Origin: Halomonas meridiana
GTDB taxonomy: Bacteria; Pseudomonadota; Gammaproteobacteria; Pseudomonadales; Halomonadaceae
Direction of reading: 5' to 3'
Length of the DNA stretch: 64,000 nt
Assembly: GCF_009846525.1 (NCBI RefSeq)
Contig: NZ_CP024621.1
Coordinates: 186,001-250,000, forward strand
In this document: piece after piece, positions 23,315 to 32,143 of the stretch
Position numbering within the stretch: position 1 is the stretch's first letter
Layout: each line of letters begins with the position of its first letter
Program-made: the position numbers and the translations under genes
The notes under the pieces: model-generated
What the model was told of the DNA's origin: nothing
Seen by the model: the letters and a program-made list of their open reading frames with translations, nothing else
Database searches by the model: none

Positions 23315-24310
23315 ATGCAGCGTTCAGTGACAGAGTTTCTTCGTCCTCGCGACATCAAGGTCGAAGAAATCAGCGCACATCATGCCAAAATCGTCCTCGA
23401 ACCGTTCGAGCGCGGATTTGGTCACACCCTGGGGAATGCACTTCGTCGCATTCTGCTTTCATCCATGCCCGGCGCAGCCGTGGTAGAGGCTGAAATTGCC
23501 GGTGTAGAGCACGAATACAGTGCGCTCGAAGGGGTGCAGGAAGATGTCATCGAAATCCTCCTGAACTTGAAAGATGTTGCGATCAAGATGCACAGCCGCG
23601 ATGAGGCGGTGCTCTCGCTGAACAAGCAGGGCCCAGCCGTCGTCACCGCTGGCGACATTGCGCTTGATCATAGCGTCGAAATCGTCAACCCGGACCACGT
23701 CATTGCACACGTCAATGAAGGTGCCGAGCTGAAAATTCAGCTTAAGGTCGCGCTGGGTCGTGGTTACGAACCGGCTGACGCTCGTGGCTCTGATGAAGAG
23801 ACCCGTGCTATTGGCCGCCTGCAGCTGGATGCCACCTTCAGCCCTGTTCGCCGCGTTTCCTACTCGGTCGAAGCCGCTCGTGTCGAGCAGCGTACCGACC
23901 TCGATAAGCTGATTATCGATCTGGAAACTGACGGTACCCTGGATCCGGAAGAGGCTATCCGTCGCAGTGCGACCATTCTGCAAGAGCAGCTGGCCGCCTT
24001 CGTCGACCTGGAAGCTGACAAAGAGCAGGAAGTCGAAGAGGAAGAGGATCACGTCGATCCGATCCTATTGCGCCCCGTAGACGATCTTGAGTTGACCGTA
24101 CGCAGCGCGAACTGCCTAAAAGCCGAGAATATTTACTACATCGGTGATCTGATTCAGCGCACAGAAGTGGAGCTGTTGAAGACCCCGAACCTCGGTAAGA
24201 AGTCTTTGAATGAAATCAAAGACGTATTGGCAGCGCGTGGCTTGTCTCTCGGTATGCGGTTGGAAAATTGGCCACCCGCTAGCCTGAAGGACGACAAGGC
24301 CTCCGCGTGA
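23315..24310 (+). CDS. rpoA: RNA polymerase subunit alpha
   Basis: 331 residues. The N-terminal dimerisation domain includes [20 protein letters not shown]; an acidic linker ([13 protein letters not shown]) leads to the C-terminal DNA- and activator-binding domain with [17 protein letters not shown] and [20 protein letters not shown]. The ATG follows a GAAAGG ribosome-binding site. Confidence 0.99.
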   Translation: MQRSVTEFLRPRDIKVEEISAHHAKIVLEPFERGFGHTLGNALRRILLSSMPGAAVVEAEIAGVEHEYSALEGVQEDVIEILLNLKDVAIKMHSRDEAVLSLNKQGPAVVTAGDIALDHSVEIVNPDHVIAHVNEGAELKIQLKVALGRGYEPADARGSDEETRAIGRLQLDATFSPVRRVSYSVEAARVEQRTDLDKLIIDLETDGTLDPEEAIRRSATILQEQLAAFVDLEADKEQEVEEEEDHVDPILLRPVDDLELTVRSANCLKAENIYYIGDLIQRTEVELLKTPNLGKKSLNEIKDVLAARGLSLGMRLENWPPASLKDDKASA

Positions 24311-24349
24311 GTGTCGACTCGAGTCCCAGTTTGGTAAGGAATCACAACC

Positions 24350-24736
24350 ATGCGTCATCGTAAGAGTGGTCGTCATCTGAATCGTACCAGCTCGCACCGT
24401 CAGGCCATGTTCAAGAACATGTCTGTCTCGCTGGTCGAACATGAAGTCATCAAGACAACCCTGCCTAAGGCCAAGGAACTGCGTCGCGTCATCGAGCCGC
24501 TGATCACCCTGGCCAAGCAGGACAGCGTTGCAAACCGCCGTTTGGCGTTTGCCCGCACGCGCTCCAAAGAAGCCGTCGGCAAACTGTTCAACGAGCTGGG
24601 TCCGCGTTACGCAGAGCGTCCGGGTGGTTACATCCGTATTCTCAAGTGCGGTTACCGCACAGGCGACAACGCGCCCATGGCATACGTTGAGCTCGTAGAC
24701 CGTCCGGTTGCCGAAGAAGAAGCCGTCGCTGAGTAA
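24350..24736 (+). CDS. rplQ: 50S ribosomal protein L17
   Basis: 128 residues, start [20 protein letters not shown]. The last gene of the alpha operon and of the whole ribosomal block; it is closed by a strong terminator 27 bases after the stop. Confidence 0.99.
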   Translation: MRHRKSGRHLNRTSSHRQAMFKNMSVSLVEHEVIKTTLPKAKELRRVIEPLITLAKQDSVANRRLAFARTRSKEAVGKLFNELGPRYAERPGGYIRILKCGYRTGDNAPMAYVELVDRPVAEEEAVAE

Positions 24737-24763
24737 GCGCTGCTCCTTCTGATAGGCACAATG

Positions 24764-24792
24764 AAAACCGACCCCAAGGGGTCGGTTTTTTT
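24764..24792 (+). terminator. rho-independent terminator after rplQ
   Basis: AAAACCGACCCC and GGGGTCGGTTTT form a 12-bp stem with a two-base loop as drawn (a four-base loop in practice), followed by a T run. Ends the alpha operon. Confidence 0.95.
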
Positions 24793-24931
24793 ATGCGCGT
24801 ATAGTGCTGCGCTGGATTATCCTATGAATACACCGAGGGAAGATCAATTTATCGACAAGGCATGCTAGGCTAATGCAGCGGTCGTGAGAGCGACCGAGCG
24901 TCGGTGCGTGATCAATCAGCGAGAGGTCGGT

Positions 24932-26320
24932 ATGGCAACAACTCGGGGAGTGGGCTCTGCGGTGTGGGTGGCGAATTGGCTGTGGGTGGCGCTGCTCTTG
25001 ATGCTGCTCGGCAGTGCCGCTGCCCAGGCGAACCCTCGCTATGCAGGCATCGTGGTGGACCTGGAAAACGGTGAAGTACTGTATGCCGAGAATGCCGATG
25101 AACCTCGCTATCCAGCCTCGCTGACCAAGATGATGACGCTCTATCTCACATTCGAAGCGCTGGAAAACGGCACGTTGAGCCTCGATCAGCCGCTGCCCGT
25201 GTCTGCGCAGGCAGCGGCCATGCCGGCGACCAAGCTGTGGCTCTCGGCAGGAAGTTCTATTCCGGTAGATACGGCGATTCGCGCCCTGGCCGTCCGCTCG
25301 GCCAACGATGTTGCCGTCGTCGTCGCCGAAGTCTTGGGAGGGAGCGAGCAGCGCTTTGCCAATCTAATGACCGTGAAAGCCCGCGAGCTGGGCATGAACG
25401 CCACCACCTTTCGTAACGCTTCTGGTTTGCCCGATGACCAGCAGATGACGACCGCGCGCGACATGCTGACACTTTCGGTACGGGTGATGCAGGATTTTCC
25501 GCAGTACTACCACTATTTTGGACTGCAGGAGTTTACCTATCGCGGCACACGGCACACCAGCCATAATCGTCTCGTGCGCGACTACCCCGGTGCCGATGGG
25601 TTGAAAACCGGGTTTATCCGAGCCTCGGGATTCAACGTGGCGACGACCGCCGTGCACGATGGTCGACGCATGGTCGCCGTCGTCATGGGGGGATTTAGCT
25701 CCTCCTCCCGCGATACGCACATGGCCGATCTGTTGGATCGCAGCTTCATGCGGGCATCACTCAGGGATCAACGCACGTGGTTGGCCAGTACTCGTTTTTC
25801 CAGTGAGTTCATGGGTTTCACCGGATCCGCTCAGCCGTTGAGACAGCCAGCGCCGACGCGTCCCATGACGCAGCCGATGGTGGCCAGCGTCTCGGCGACG
25901 TCACTATCCCCCACGCCGCCCGCTGCGCGCAGCACGCTTGCACAAACGGTCGAGGACCAGCTCGTCGAAGCAGAGGCGGCCCGTGGGGATGCTCCTGCCT
26001 CTCCAGATCCGCTACAGGCATTCATCGAGCGAGAGCGGGTCTTGGCTGACGCCTCGCCGGGCGCGCAAGCAGCCTCGGCGGGATGGGGCATTCAGGTGGG
26101 CGCGTTCAGCCAAGCCGCGCAGGCAGAGCAGCTGGCCCGCCAGGCCGTGCAGCGCCTGCCGAACAGCGTGGGGGGGCGTGTCGCCATTGACCCGCTTCAG
26201 GGGGCAACCACGGTATTTCGAGCACGTGTCGTTTCGTTGAACGAGTCCCAGGCACGACAAGCGTGTCAAACGCTCCAGGCGCAGGGGATGGACTGCATGG
26301 TGGTCAACGCGAGTCTTTGA
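24932..26320 (+). CDS. D-alanyl-D-alanine carboxypeptidase with SPOR domain
   Basis: Secreted penicillin-binding protein of the PBP5/6 type that trims the terminal D-Ala from peptidoglycan. The 462-residue frame starts at the ATG with GAGAGGTC upstream. An N-terminal hydrophobic segment ending in AAAQA is the export signal. Active-site motifs are in order: SLTK (about residue 53), SAN (about 119) and KTG (about 222). Where classical PBP5 has a C-terminal beta domain and an amphipathic anchor, this protein has a Pro/Ala/Ser-rich linker and then a SPOR-like domain (WGIQVGAFSQAAQAEQLARQ...), which in other proteins binds denuded septal glycan. It lies alone between two terminators. Confidence 0.93.
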   Translation: MATTRGVGSAVWVANWLWVALLLMLLGSAAAQANPRYAGIVVDLENGEVLYAENADEPRYPASLTKMMTLYLTFEALENGTLSLDQPLPVSAQAAAMPATKLWLSAGSSIPVDTAIRALAVRSANDVAVVVAEVLGGSEQRFANLMTVKARELGMNATTFRNASGLPDDQQMTTARDMLTLSVRVMQDFPQYYHYFGLQEFTYRGTRHTSHNRLVRDYPGADGLKTGFIRASGFNVATTAVHDGRRMVAVVMGGFSSSSRDTHMADLLDRSFMRASLRDQRTWLASTRFSSEFMGFTGSAQPLRQPAPTRPMTQPMVASVSATSLSPTPPAARSTLAQTVEDQLVEAEAARGDAPASPDPLQAFIERERVLADASPGAQAASAGWGIQVGAFSQAAQAEQLARQAVQRLPNSVGGRVAIDPLQGATTVFRARVVSLNESQARQACQTLQAQGMDCMVVNASL

Positions 26321-26335
26321 AAGCATGACATCGCT

Positions 26336-26368
26336 GCCCCGCCAATCGCAGGTTGGCGGGGCTTTTTT
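26336..26368 (+). terminator. rho-independent terminator
   Basis: GCCCCGCCAA/TTGGCGGGGC stem with a seven-base loop, then TTTTTT. Follows the carboxypeptidase gene. Confidence 0.95.
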
Positions 26369-26422
26369 ATGCAGTGCTACCGGTGCTGTGAAGACAATAA
26401 TAATCGTCGTAGGAGGTGACGG

Positions 26423-27298
26423 ATGACACCCTCGCTAAAAGGCATTTTATGCATGTGTTTAGGCGTGCTGTTTTTGGCCCTGGGTGATGCAGTGTCCAAA
26501 TGGTTGGGCGCCGTGCACTCCCCGCTACAGATCATCTTTTTCCGCACCTTGGTATCGCTGCCGTTGATTGCTCTACTGGCTCATTTTAGTGGCGGATTGC
26601 GCAAGCTGCGTACCCGGCGTCCAGGCGTGCATCTGCTGCGGGGGGTGATTTACACCGCCACGATGGTCTGTTTCGTATGGGGCCTGACCCTGCTGCCGTT
26701 GGCCGAGGCCACGGCGATTGCCTTCGTAGCGCCGCTGTTCGTGACGCTACTCTCCTTACCGCTGCTGGGTGAGCGTATCGACCCGCCGGTGCTGGTGGCG
26801 TCGCTTTTAGGCTTTGTGGGGGTGCTGATCGTCGTGCGTCCCGGCGGCGATGCGTTTCAACTGGGCGCGATGATCGTTCTCGCAGCGGCGGTGTTCTATG
26901 CTCTGATGATGGTGACGGCGCGACGTTATGGTGCCAACGAGCATCTGTGGGCGATGGTGTTCTATATGACCATGGTGCCGCTGGCAGTCACCGCGGTGAG
27001 CCTGCCGTGGGTATGGCAAACGCCACAGCCATGGCATTGGCTCGGATTTTTGGTATCGGGCGTGTTGGGAGTGGGGGCGACGGCGTTTATTACCTTGGCT
27101 TTTCGCTATGCGCCTGCCGCCATTGCCGCGCCCTTTGATTACACCGCCATGCTGTGGGCGGTGCTGTTGGGCTGGTGGTTCTGGGGAGAATTGCCGGACC
27201 TTTGGGTCTGGGTAGGCAGTGCGCTGATTATGCTAAGTGGTTTGGCCATTGCTTATCATGACCGACGCACCACCTTGAAACGCCGCCCCACGGCGTAG
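26423..27298 (+). CDS. EamA/DMT-family transporter
   Basis: 291-residue integral membrane protein with about ten hydrophobic segments arranged as two EamA repeats (first repeat LFLALGDAVSKWLGA..., second MIVLAAAVFYALMMVTARRYG...). The family exports metabolites or drugs; the substrate cannot be told from sequence. AGGAGGTGACGG is a strong ribosome-binding site. It converges on the dioxygenase gene, with only three bases between stops. Confidence 0.9.
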   Translation: MTPSLKGILCMCLGVLFLALGDAVSKWLGAVHSPLQIIFFRTLVSLPLIALLAHFSGGLRKLRTRRPGVHLLRGVIYTATMVCFVWGLTLLPLAEATAIAFVAPLFVTLLSLPLLGERIDPPVLVASLLGFVGVLIVVRPGGDAFQLGAMIVLAAAVFYALMMVTARRYGANEHLWAMVFYMTMVPLAVTAVSLPWVWQTPQPWHWLGFLVSGVLGVGATAFITLAFRYAPAAIAAPFDYTAMLWAVLLGWWFWGELPDLWVWVGSALIMLSGLAIAYHDRRTTLKRRPTA

Positions 27299-27301
27299 AC
27301 G

Positions 27302-28039
27302 TTAGGCAAACTGATAGGCATCCATCGCTAGCACGCCGTGCTCGACGCTATGGTGTCGTTGTGTTGCGCGGCCGCCCGCCCCCATCGCCACCAACAGCGG
27401 CTGAAAGTGCTCCGGTGTGGGGTGATTGCGCTGGGCATCGGGCGCGTTTTGCCAGTGGACGAGCGCGTCGCGATCATCCTCTCGCAGCCGTGCATGCACC
27501 CACTCGGCGAAACGGTCGACCCAGGTCGGCACCTGGCTACCTTGAGGCTGTAGCTCGTAGAGGTTATGGGTCAAGCTGCCCGAACCGATCACCAGTATCC
27601 CTTCTTGGCGCAGCGGCGCTAGCTGTTCACCTAACGTTAGCAACGCCTCAGCTCCCCAGCGGCTGGGTAGTGAGAGCGATACCACTGGTACGTCGGCGTC
27701 AGGATACATCAGTGACAGCGGCACCCAGGCCCCATGATCCAGACCGCGCTCCACCTCTGTGGCCCCTAGTTGCTCGGCCAGTCGGCTTGCCAAGGCGGGG
27801 TCACCGGGCGCTGGGTACTGCACGGCAAACAGCGCGTCGGGAAAACCGCCAAAATCATGGAGGGTCGCAGGCGCGGCGCTGCGGCTGACCTGTAGGTGGT
27901 CCGTCTCCCAATGTGCAGAGACCACCAAAACGGCTTTGGGGCGAAGGTGGCGGCCCAGTGCCCGTAAGAAGTGATGGGCAGGGGTGGGGATGAGGGCCAG
28001 CATGGGAGAGCCGTGGGAGATGAAGAGACTCGGTAACAT
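27302..28039 (-). CDS. DODA-type extradiol ring-cleavage dioxygenase
   Basis: 245-residue protein of the class III extradiol dioxygenase family (LigB fold; YgiD-like). Metal-binding histidines sit in the expected places: ISHGSPM at the start, SAHWETDH, LDHGAWVPL and SGSLTHN. The start at 28039 has GGAGTG upstream. The family cleaves catechol-type rings; YgiD has DOPA dioxygenase activity, but the natural substrate here is unknown. It is the last gene of a minus-strand run with doxX and a LysR regulator, a combination often tied to quinone or aromatic stress. Confidence 0.88.
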   Translation of the reverse strand: MLPSLFISHGSPMLALIPTPAHHFLRALGRHLRPKAVLVVSAHWETDHLQVSRSAAPATLHDFGGFPDALFAVQYPAPGDPALASRLAEQLGATEVERGLDHGAWVPLSLMYPDADVPVVSLSLPSRWGAEALLTLGEQLAPLRQEGILVIGSGSLTHNLYELQPQGSQVPTWVDRFAEWVHARLREDDRDALVHWQNAPDAQRNHPTPEHFQPLLVAMGAGGRATQRHHSVEHGVLAMDAYQFA

Positions 28040-28095
28040 GGAACGCACTCCAGTCGATTGGCCTGCCGAGACGAGGGGCTCGGCAGGCCATTGGA

Positions 28096-28503
28096 TCATG
28101 CCAGTCGGCGGCTGATGACGAGGCTACCGCTGCCTAGGCCTGCCTGTACCAGGAGAGCCACGGCCCAGAACACTGGGAACTCCCAGCCGCCGCCGGGGTT
28201 GGAGAATACCCAGCCGTTACCCAGGTGTACCCAGGCGGCGCCGAGCAGCACCGGCACTAGCGCAAGGCTCACCCAGCGGGTGTATAAGCCCAGTACCAAA
28301 GCCAGGCCGCCGCCGACTTCGGCCGCAATGGTCAAGTAAGCCATGAAACCGGGCAGGCCGAGCGATTCGAAGTAGCCCACCGTGCCAGGAAGCGTAAACA
28401 CGAACACTTTCATTAAGCCGTGGGCCAGGGCCATCACGCCCAGGCTAATGCGCAGTAAGGCGGTGGCATGGAGGGTTGCAGCAGGGGTCGTTAAGGTTGT
28501 CAT
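28096..28503 (-). CDS. DoxX family membrane protein
   Basis: 135 residues with four hydrophobic segments; LLRISLGVMALAHGLMKVF and LGLPGFMAYLTIAAEVGGG are typical of DoxX/YphA-like proteins. Function of this subgroup is poorly known; some members take part in thiol or quinone redox stress. Situated 56 bases before the dioxygenase and 94 bases after the LysR gene, all on the same strand. Confidence 0.88.
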   Translation of the reverse strand: MTTLTTPAATLHATALLRISLGVMALAHGLMKVFVFTLPGTVGYFESLGLPGFMAYLTIAAEVGGGLALVLGLYTRWVSLALVPVLLGAAWVHLGNGWVFSNPGGGWEFPVFWAVALLVQAGLGSGSLVISRRLA

Positions 28504-28597
28504 AGCTCTCTCTCTCGCTGTGTGTGTGCATCACCGTGGATGCGATGAGACAACTGTACGTCAGCAGAGCGAGATGATAATCCCGCCGATTGGCACT

Positions 28598-29518
28598 TCA
28601 CTGTTGCGAAATGCGCGACAATCCTAGTCCCTGTTCCCATACCGGTGGGTCTCCCCAGGCATCGGCCAACTGGTCGATGAAGCGCGTCACCTTGGCGGGC
28701 AGAAAGCGCCGCGCGGGGTAGATGGCGTGTATGTCTAGGTAGGTCGGCGGAAGGTCTAACAGAAGCGGCACCAAGTGCCCCCGTTGGATGCTCTCATGAA
28801 TCAGAAAGCTGGGCTGCTGGGCAATGCCTAACCCCGCTTCGGCGGCATACGTCAGCATGTCGCCATTATTGCTCTCTAGTGGCCCCGTGACGCTGACGTG
28901 CTGCTGATTGAAGCGCCAGTCGCCGCTGTTCTGCCCGCTGCGATAGCGCAGGCAGTGGTGCTGGGTCAGATCCTCGATGCGCTGAGGGGTGCCATGCTGT
29001 GCCAAGTAGCCGGGGGACGCGCACAGCACCAGCTGGCAGCGGGTCAGACGCTTGGCGATCAGGCTGGAATCCGGCAGGCTGCCGATGCGAATCGCGACAT
29101 CGTAGCCCTCTTCCAGCAAATCCACGCGACGGTCGTTCAGGTCCAAGCGTACGTCTAACGCCGGGTGTGCCTGCATGAAGTGCGCTACCTGTGGGGCAAG
29201 GTAGCGGGTACCAAAACTCATCGGACCATTGATGCGCAGGCGTCCACTGACGGTGCTGGTGCCGCTACCGACATCGGCAGCGGCCTCGTCCAAGGCCAGC
29301 AGAATGGCTTGAGCGCGAGCCAGATAGCGCTCTCCGGCATCGGTGAGATGCAGCCGCCGAGTCGTTCGCTGAATCAAGCGAGCGCCCAGCGTCTCCTCCA
29401 GCGCCATGACCTGCCGCGAGACGCGTGTGCGTGAGAGGTCCAAGGCCTCGGCGGCACGGGTGTAGCTGCCGAGCTCGGCCACTTTGACGAAGGCGGTGAG
29501 CTGATCGAGCTGGCTCAT
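28598..29518 (-). CDS. LysR-family transcriptional regulator
   Basis: 306 residues with an N-terminal winged helix-turn-helix (FVKVAELGSYTRAAEALDLS RTRVSRQV in two parts) and a C-terminal periplasmic-binding-like effector domain. It belongs to the CrgA/AaeR-like branch. Its ATG overlaps the thiE stop (ATGA), so it is translated from the thi transcript at least in part. It likely controls the doxX-dioxygenase pair just downstream; that is inferred from position only. Confidence 0.92.
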   Translation of the reverse strand: MSQLDQLTAFVKVAELGSYTRAAEALDLSRTRVSRQVMALEETLGARLIQRTTRRLHLTDAGERYLARAQAILLALDEAAADVGSGTSTVSGRLRINGPMSFGTRYLAPQVAHFMQAHPALDVRLDLNDRRVDLLEEGYDVAIRIGSLPDSSLIAKRLTRCQLVLCASPGYLAQHGTPQRIEDLTQHHCLRYRSGQNSGDWRFNQQHVSVTGPLESNNGDMLTYAAEAGLGIAQQPSFLIHESIQRGHLVPLLLDLPPTYLDIHAIYPARRFLPAKVTRFIDQLADAWGDPPVWEQGLGLSRISQQ

Positions 29519-30129
29519 GGGGCGCGAAACGCCAGCGCCGCCTGATAAGGGTCAGGCTGGCCGCAGATGGCGGAAATCACCGCTAAACCGTTGGCACCGG
29601 CGGCCCTGACTTGGGCGGCGTGCTGCGCCTTCAAGCCGCCGATCGCCACGTTGGGCAGCGGGCAGGCGCAGACGAGTTCGGCCAAACCATCGAAGCCTAT
29701 CGGCTGAGCGTGATCCTGCTTGCTGGCGGTGGCGAAAATGGGGCCTAGCCCGACATAGTCCAACAGCGCGATGGGCGCGTTACGAAGCTGCGCGACGGTG
29801 TTGATCGACAGCCCCAAAATGGCATGCGGTCCCAGCACCTCACGCGCCTCTTGTACGGCGGTATCGCTTTGCCCGACGTGCAGGCCATCGGCGCCGCTGG
29901 CGATGGCCACGGCTAGCCGGTCGTTGATGATCAGCGGCACGCTGGTGCCCGCCAGCAGCGCTTTGAGCCGCTTGGCTTGGGCGACCATCGCCGCATCACT
30001 GGCGTGTTTGTCGCGCAGCTGTACCACGGTGACACCGCCTTTGACGGCGGCCTCCACCGTCGCCTCAAGGCCAGTGTCCGCGCACAGGGTGGCATCGGTG
30101 ACTAGATAGAGCGAGAGATCACACTGCAT
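29515..30129 (-). CDS. thiE: thiamine phosphate synthase
   Basis: 204 residues from MQCDLSLYLVTD; joins the hydroxymethylpyrimidine diphosphate and thiazole phosphate moieties into thiamine phosphate. Conserved motifs are QLRDKHAS, GLHVGQSD, GLGPIFATASK and NVAIGGL. The chosen start overlaps the thiM end by 11 bases; a longer frame upstream has no family similarity. Controlled with thiM by the TPP riboswitch. Confidence 0.95.
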   Translation of the reverse strand: MQCDLSLYLVTDATLCADTGLEATVEAAVKGGVTVVQLRDKHASDAAMVAQAKRLKALLAGTSVPLIINDRLAVAIASGADGLHVGQSDTAVQEAREVLGPHAILGLSINTVAQLRNAPIALLDYVGLGPIFATASKQDHAQPIGFDGLAELVCACPLPNVAIGGLKAQHAAQVRAAGANGLAVISAICGQPDPYQAALAFRAP

Positions 30130-30928
30130 GGAGCGCCTCCACCTGGCTGAGCGACGAGAGATCATCCGGGGTGAGCTGGTACAGAGCATCCAAGAGGGCA
30201 ACCTGAAAGCTGCCCGGCCCATCGGCCCGTTGGCCAGCACGATGCCCGGCGATGCTAAAGCACGCCAGGGCGGCCAGCGTTGCCGTCAGCGGGTGCTCGC
30301 GGTTAGCGGCGACGAACCCGGCCACCAGCGCACTCAATCCACAGCCCAGCGTCGTGACGCGGGGCATCATCGGGTGGCCCCCGGTCAGCCGGAAATGGTG
30401 GGTACCGTCGGTCAAAAAGTCGGTCTCGCCGGTCATGGCGACGATGCAGTGCTGCCGTTGCGCGAGCGATATGGCTGCTTGAGCGGCGTCATCGGTGGAT
30501 GCCGTTGCATCGACTCCGCGTCCTTGGCTTGCCAAGCCGGTGAGCGCCATCACTTCAGAGGCATTGGCGCGAATGACGCTGGGCCGGTGGGGCAGCAGCG
30601 CCTGGCACACCTGCTGGCGAAAGGCGGTTGCCCCGACCGCCACCGGGTCTAGCACCCACGGCGTTTGGCTTGCGTTGGCCGTGCGAGCCGCCAGCTGCAT
30701 CGATTCGGCCCAGGGCGTAGAGAGCGTGCCGATATTGATAGAAAGCGCACCTGCCAGCGCGGTAAATTCGGCGACCTCTTCGGGGGCGTGCAGCATCGCG
30801 GGCGATGCCCCCGTGGCCAGCAGCAGGTTGGCCGTGCTGTTCATGGCCACGTAATTGGTCATGCAGTGGACGAGCGGCGTGGTTTCGCGCAGAGCGGCGA
30901 GCATATCGCCAAGCGGGGGGTAGGTCAT
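30119..30928 (-). CDS. thiM: hydroxyethylthiazole kinase
   Basis: 269 residues; phosphorylates hydroxyethylthiazole for thiamine salvage. HCMTNYVAMNSTANLLLATGASPAM (in part), VLDPVAVGAT, RANASEVMAL and LGCGLSALVAGF are family motifs, the last with the catalytic Cys of GCG. GGGAGG is 5 bases before the ATG and can be masked by the hairpin at 30934-30950. With thiE it makes a salvage rather than a full synthesis route; no thiD is in the window. Confidence 0.96.
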   Translation of the reverse strand: MTYPPLGDMLAALRETTPLVHCMTNYVAMNSTANLLLATGASPAMLHAPEEVAEFTALAGALSINIGTLSTPWAESMQLAARTANASQTPWVLDPVAVGATAFRQQVCQALLPHRPSVIRANASEVMALTGLASQGRGVDATASTDDAAQAAISLAQRQHCIVAMTGETDFLTDGTHHFRLTGGHPMMPRVTTLGCGLSALVAGFVAANREHPLTATLAALACFSIAGHRAGQRADGPGSFQVALLDALYQLTPDDLSSLSQVEALHAV

Positions 30929-30933
30929 AGTAT

Positions 30934-30950
30934 CCTCCCGGCCAGGGAGG
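30934..30950 (-). promoter_or_regulatory. hairpin that can mask the thiM ribosome-binding site
   Basis: On the minus strand CCTCCC-TGGCC-GGGAGG folds so that the GGGAGG ribosome-binding site of thiM is paired. A competing GTGGTG/CACCAC stem lies directly upstream (30950-30966) beside riboswitch helix P1. This suggests control of translation start. The pairing is seen; the switching is inferred. Confidence 0.65.
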
Positions 30951-30963
30951 TGGTGAGAGGCAC

Positions 30964-31042
30964 CACGACTCCCTACGCCGGCGTTATCCGGTTCAGGTTC
31001 GAAGGGTGCTTCTCAGCCGCTGGGCGGCGCCCCTGTCGTTGG
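30964..31042 (-). promoter_or_regulatory. TPP riboswitch (THI element)
   Basis: The minus strand carries the conserved core: AGGGGCGCC, GGCTGAGA, ACCCTT, GAACCTGAACCGGATAA and GCGTAGGGA in the right order and spacing. A short P1 helix, CGAC/GTCG, closes it. Binding of thiamine pyrophosphate should lower thiM-thiE expression. Only this upstream copy is seen. Confidence 0.95.
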
Positions 31043-31093
31043 TGGCTACTATCCTAGCCTTGGACGGAGCTGTAAAGCCCCGCCGGAAGAGAC

Positions 31094-31438
31094 TTAACGA
31101 AACGCGATGCGCGTGCCGTAGGTAAGCATTTCATCAGGGGTGATGGCACGGCCCGACACGCCAATCATCTCATCGCCGCACTGGTCGGCGAAAGTCAGCA
31201 CGCCGTGGGTCAGACCGAGCTGGCCCAGGGTGTCACGGATTTCACCGGTTCCCAAAAAGGTACTGACGCGGCCTTCGGCGTCGCTCAGGTCCGATACACC
31301 GTTGGCATGGTGAAAGCGCACCTTGTAGATACCGTCCATGGACTCGACTTCGACAATGGGGGAAAAGCCGTTTTGAATCGCATGGCTCAGCTGCTTCAGA
31401 GTCAGGCGATCGCCAAGGGTCATATCGATGGCTGTCAT
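31094..31438 (-). CDS. DUF6482-like protein
   Basis: 114 residues, soluble, with no signal peptide. Start MTAIDMTLGDRLTLKQLSHA is preceded by GGAGAG. The segment SPIVEVESMDGIYKVRFHHANG resembles DUF6482 proteins of Halomonas and Pseudomonas, whose function is unknown. The assignment is from memory of the family and not firm. Confidence 0.7.
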   Translation of the reverse strand: MTAIDMTLGDRLTLKQLSHAIQNGFSPIVEVESMDGIYKVRFHHANGVSDLSDAEGRVSTFLGTGEIRDTLGQLGLTHGVLTFADQCGDEMIGVSGRAITPDEMLTYGTRIAFR

Positions 31439-31563
31439 GACGCTCTCCTATCTGACGCCATTCGCAGGGCATCACGGTTGAATTTGTAAAACTGTCGAGA
31501 TAGAAGTGTAGAAGGTCTGCATCGTTTTTCCAGGCGCATTCGATCAGAGCGCGTGCCGAGAGG

Positions 31564-31938
31564 TCAGTGCACGGCATCCAGCGCGTGTTGCTGAAGTTTG
31601 GTCAGAGGGATGATCTCCAGCGTGCGCTCGTTCGTGCCCGAGAGAATCACCGGTGGTGCAAGCCCCACTTGGGCTGCTTCGGCCCAGCGGTGGGCGCACA
31701 GGCACCAGCGGTCGCCGGGCTTCAAGCCGGGAAAGCCGAAGGCCGGGCGCGGGGTTACCAGATCGTTACCTTGAGCCTTGGAGAAAGCCAGAAACTCCTC
31801 GGTCACCATGGCGCACACCGAATGGATGCCGACATCGTCAGGCCCGACGCGACAAAAGCCGTCGCGGTAGAAGCCGGTTTTTGGGGCATGGCAGCAGGGC
31901 GTGAGTGGCTCACCCAGTACGTTTCGATCACGGGACAT
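31564..31938 (-). CDS. DUF2237 family protein
   Basis: 124 residues; NVLGEPLTPCCHAPKTGFYRDGFC, GIHSVCAMVTEEFL and FPGLKPGDRWCLCAHRW are the DUF2237 hallmarks (parts quoted), with several conserved Cys and His residues that could bind metal. GGAGT precedes the ATG at 31938. The biochemical role is unknown. Confidence 0.9.
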   Translation of the reverse strand: MSRDRNVLGEPLTPCCHAPKTGFYRDGFCRVGPDDVGIHSVCAMVTEEFLAFSKAQGNDLVTPRPAFGFPGLKPGDRWCLCAHRWAEAAQVGLAPPVILSGTNERTLEIIPLTKLQQHALDAVH

Positions 31939-32143
31939 AGAGACTCCTTCGGGCCGGGCTGGAATTCCAAGCGCCTTGCCCTCATAACTAGACATTAAAC
32001 GCGCCATCGCACGTTATGACCGATGCGCTGGAGCGATGGTCAAATGGCGGGCGCTTAGCAGCCTAAGCCTTGTACAAAGTACTACGTTCGTCAAAGAATT
32101 TGCACCGTATCCACGAAAGCGTCACCCCCATAAGGAGAGTCTC

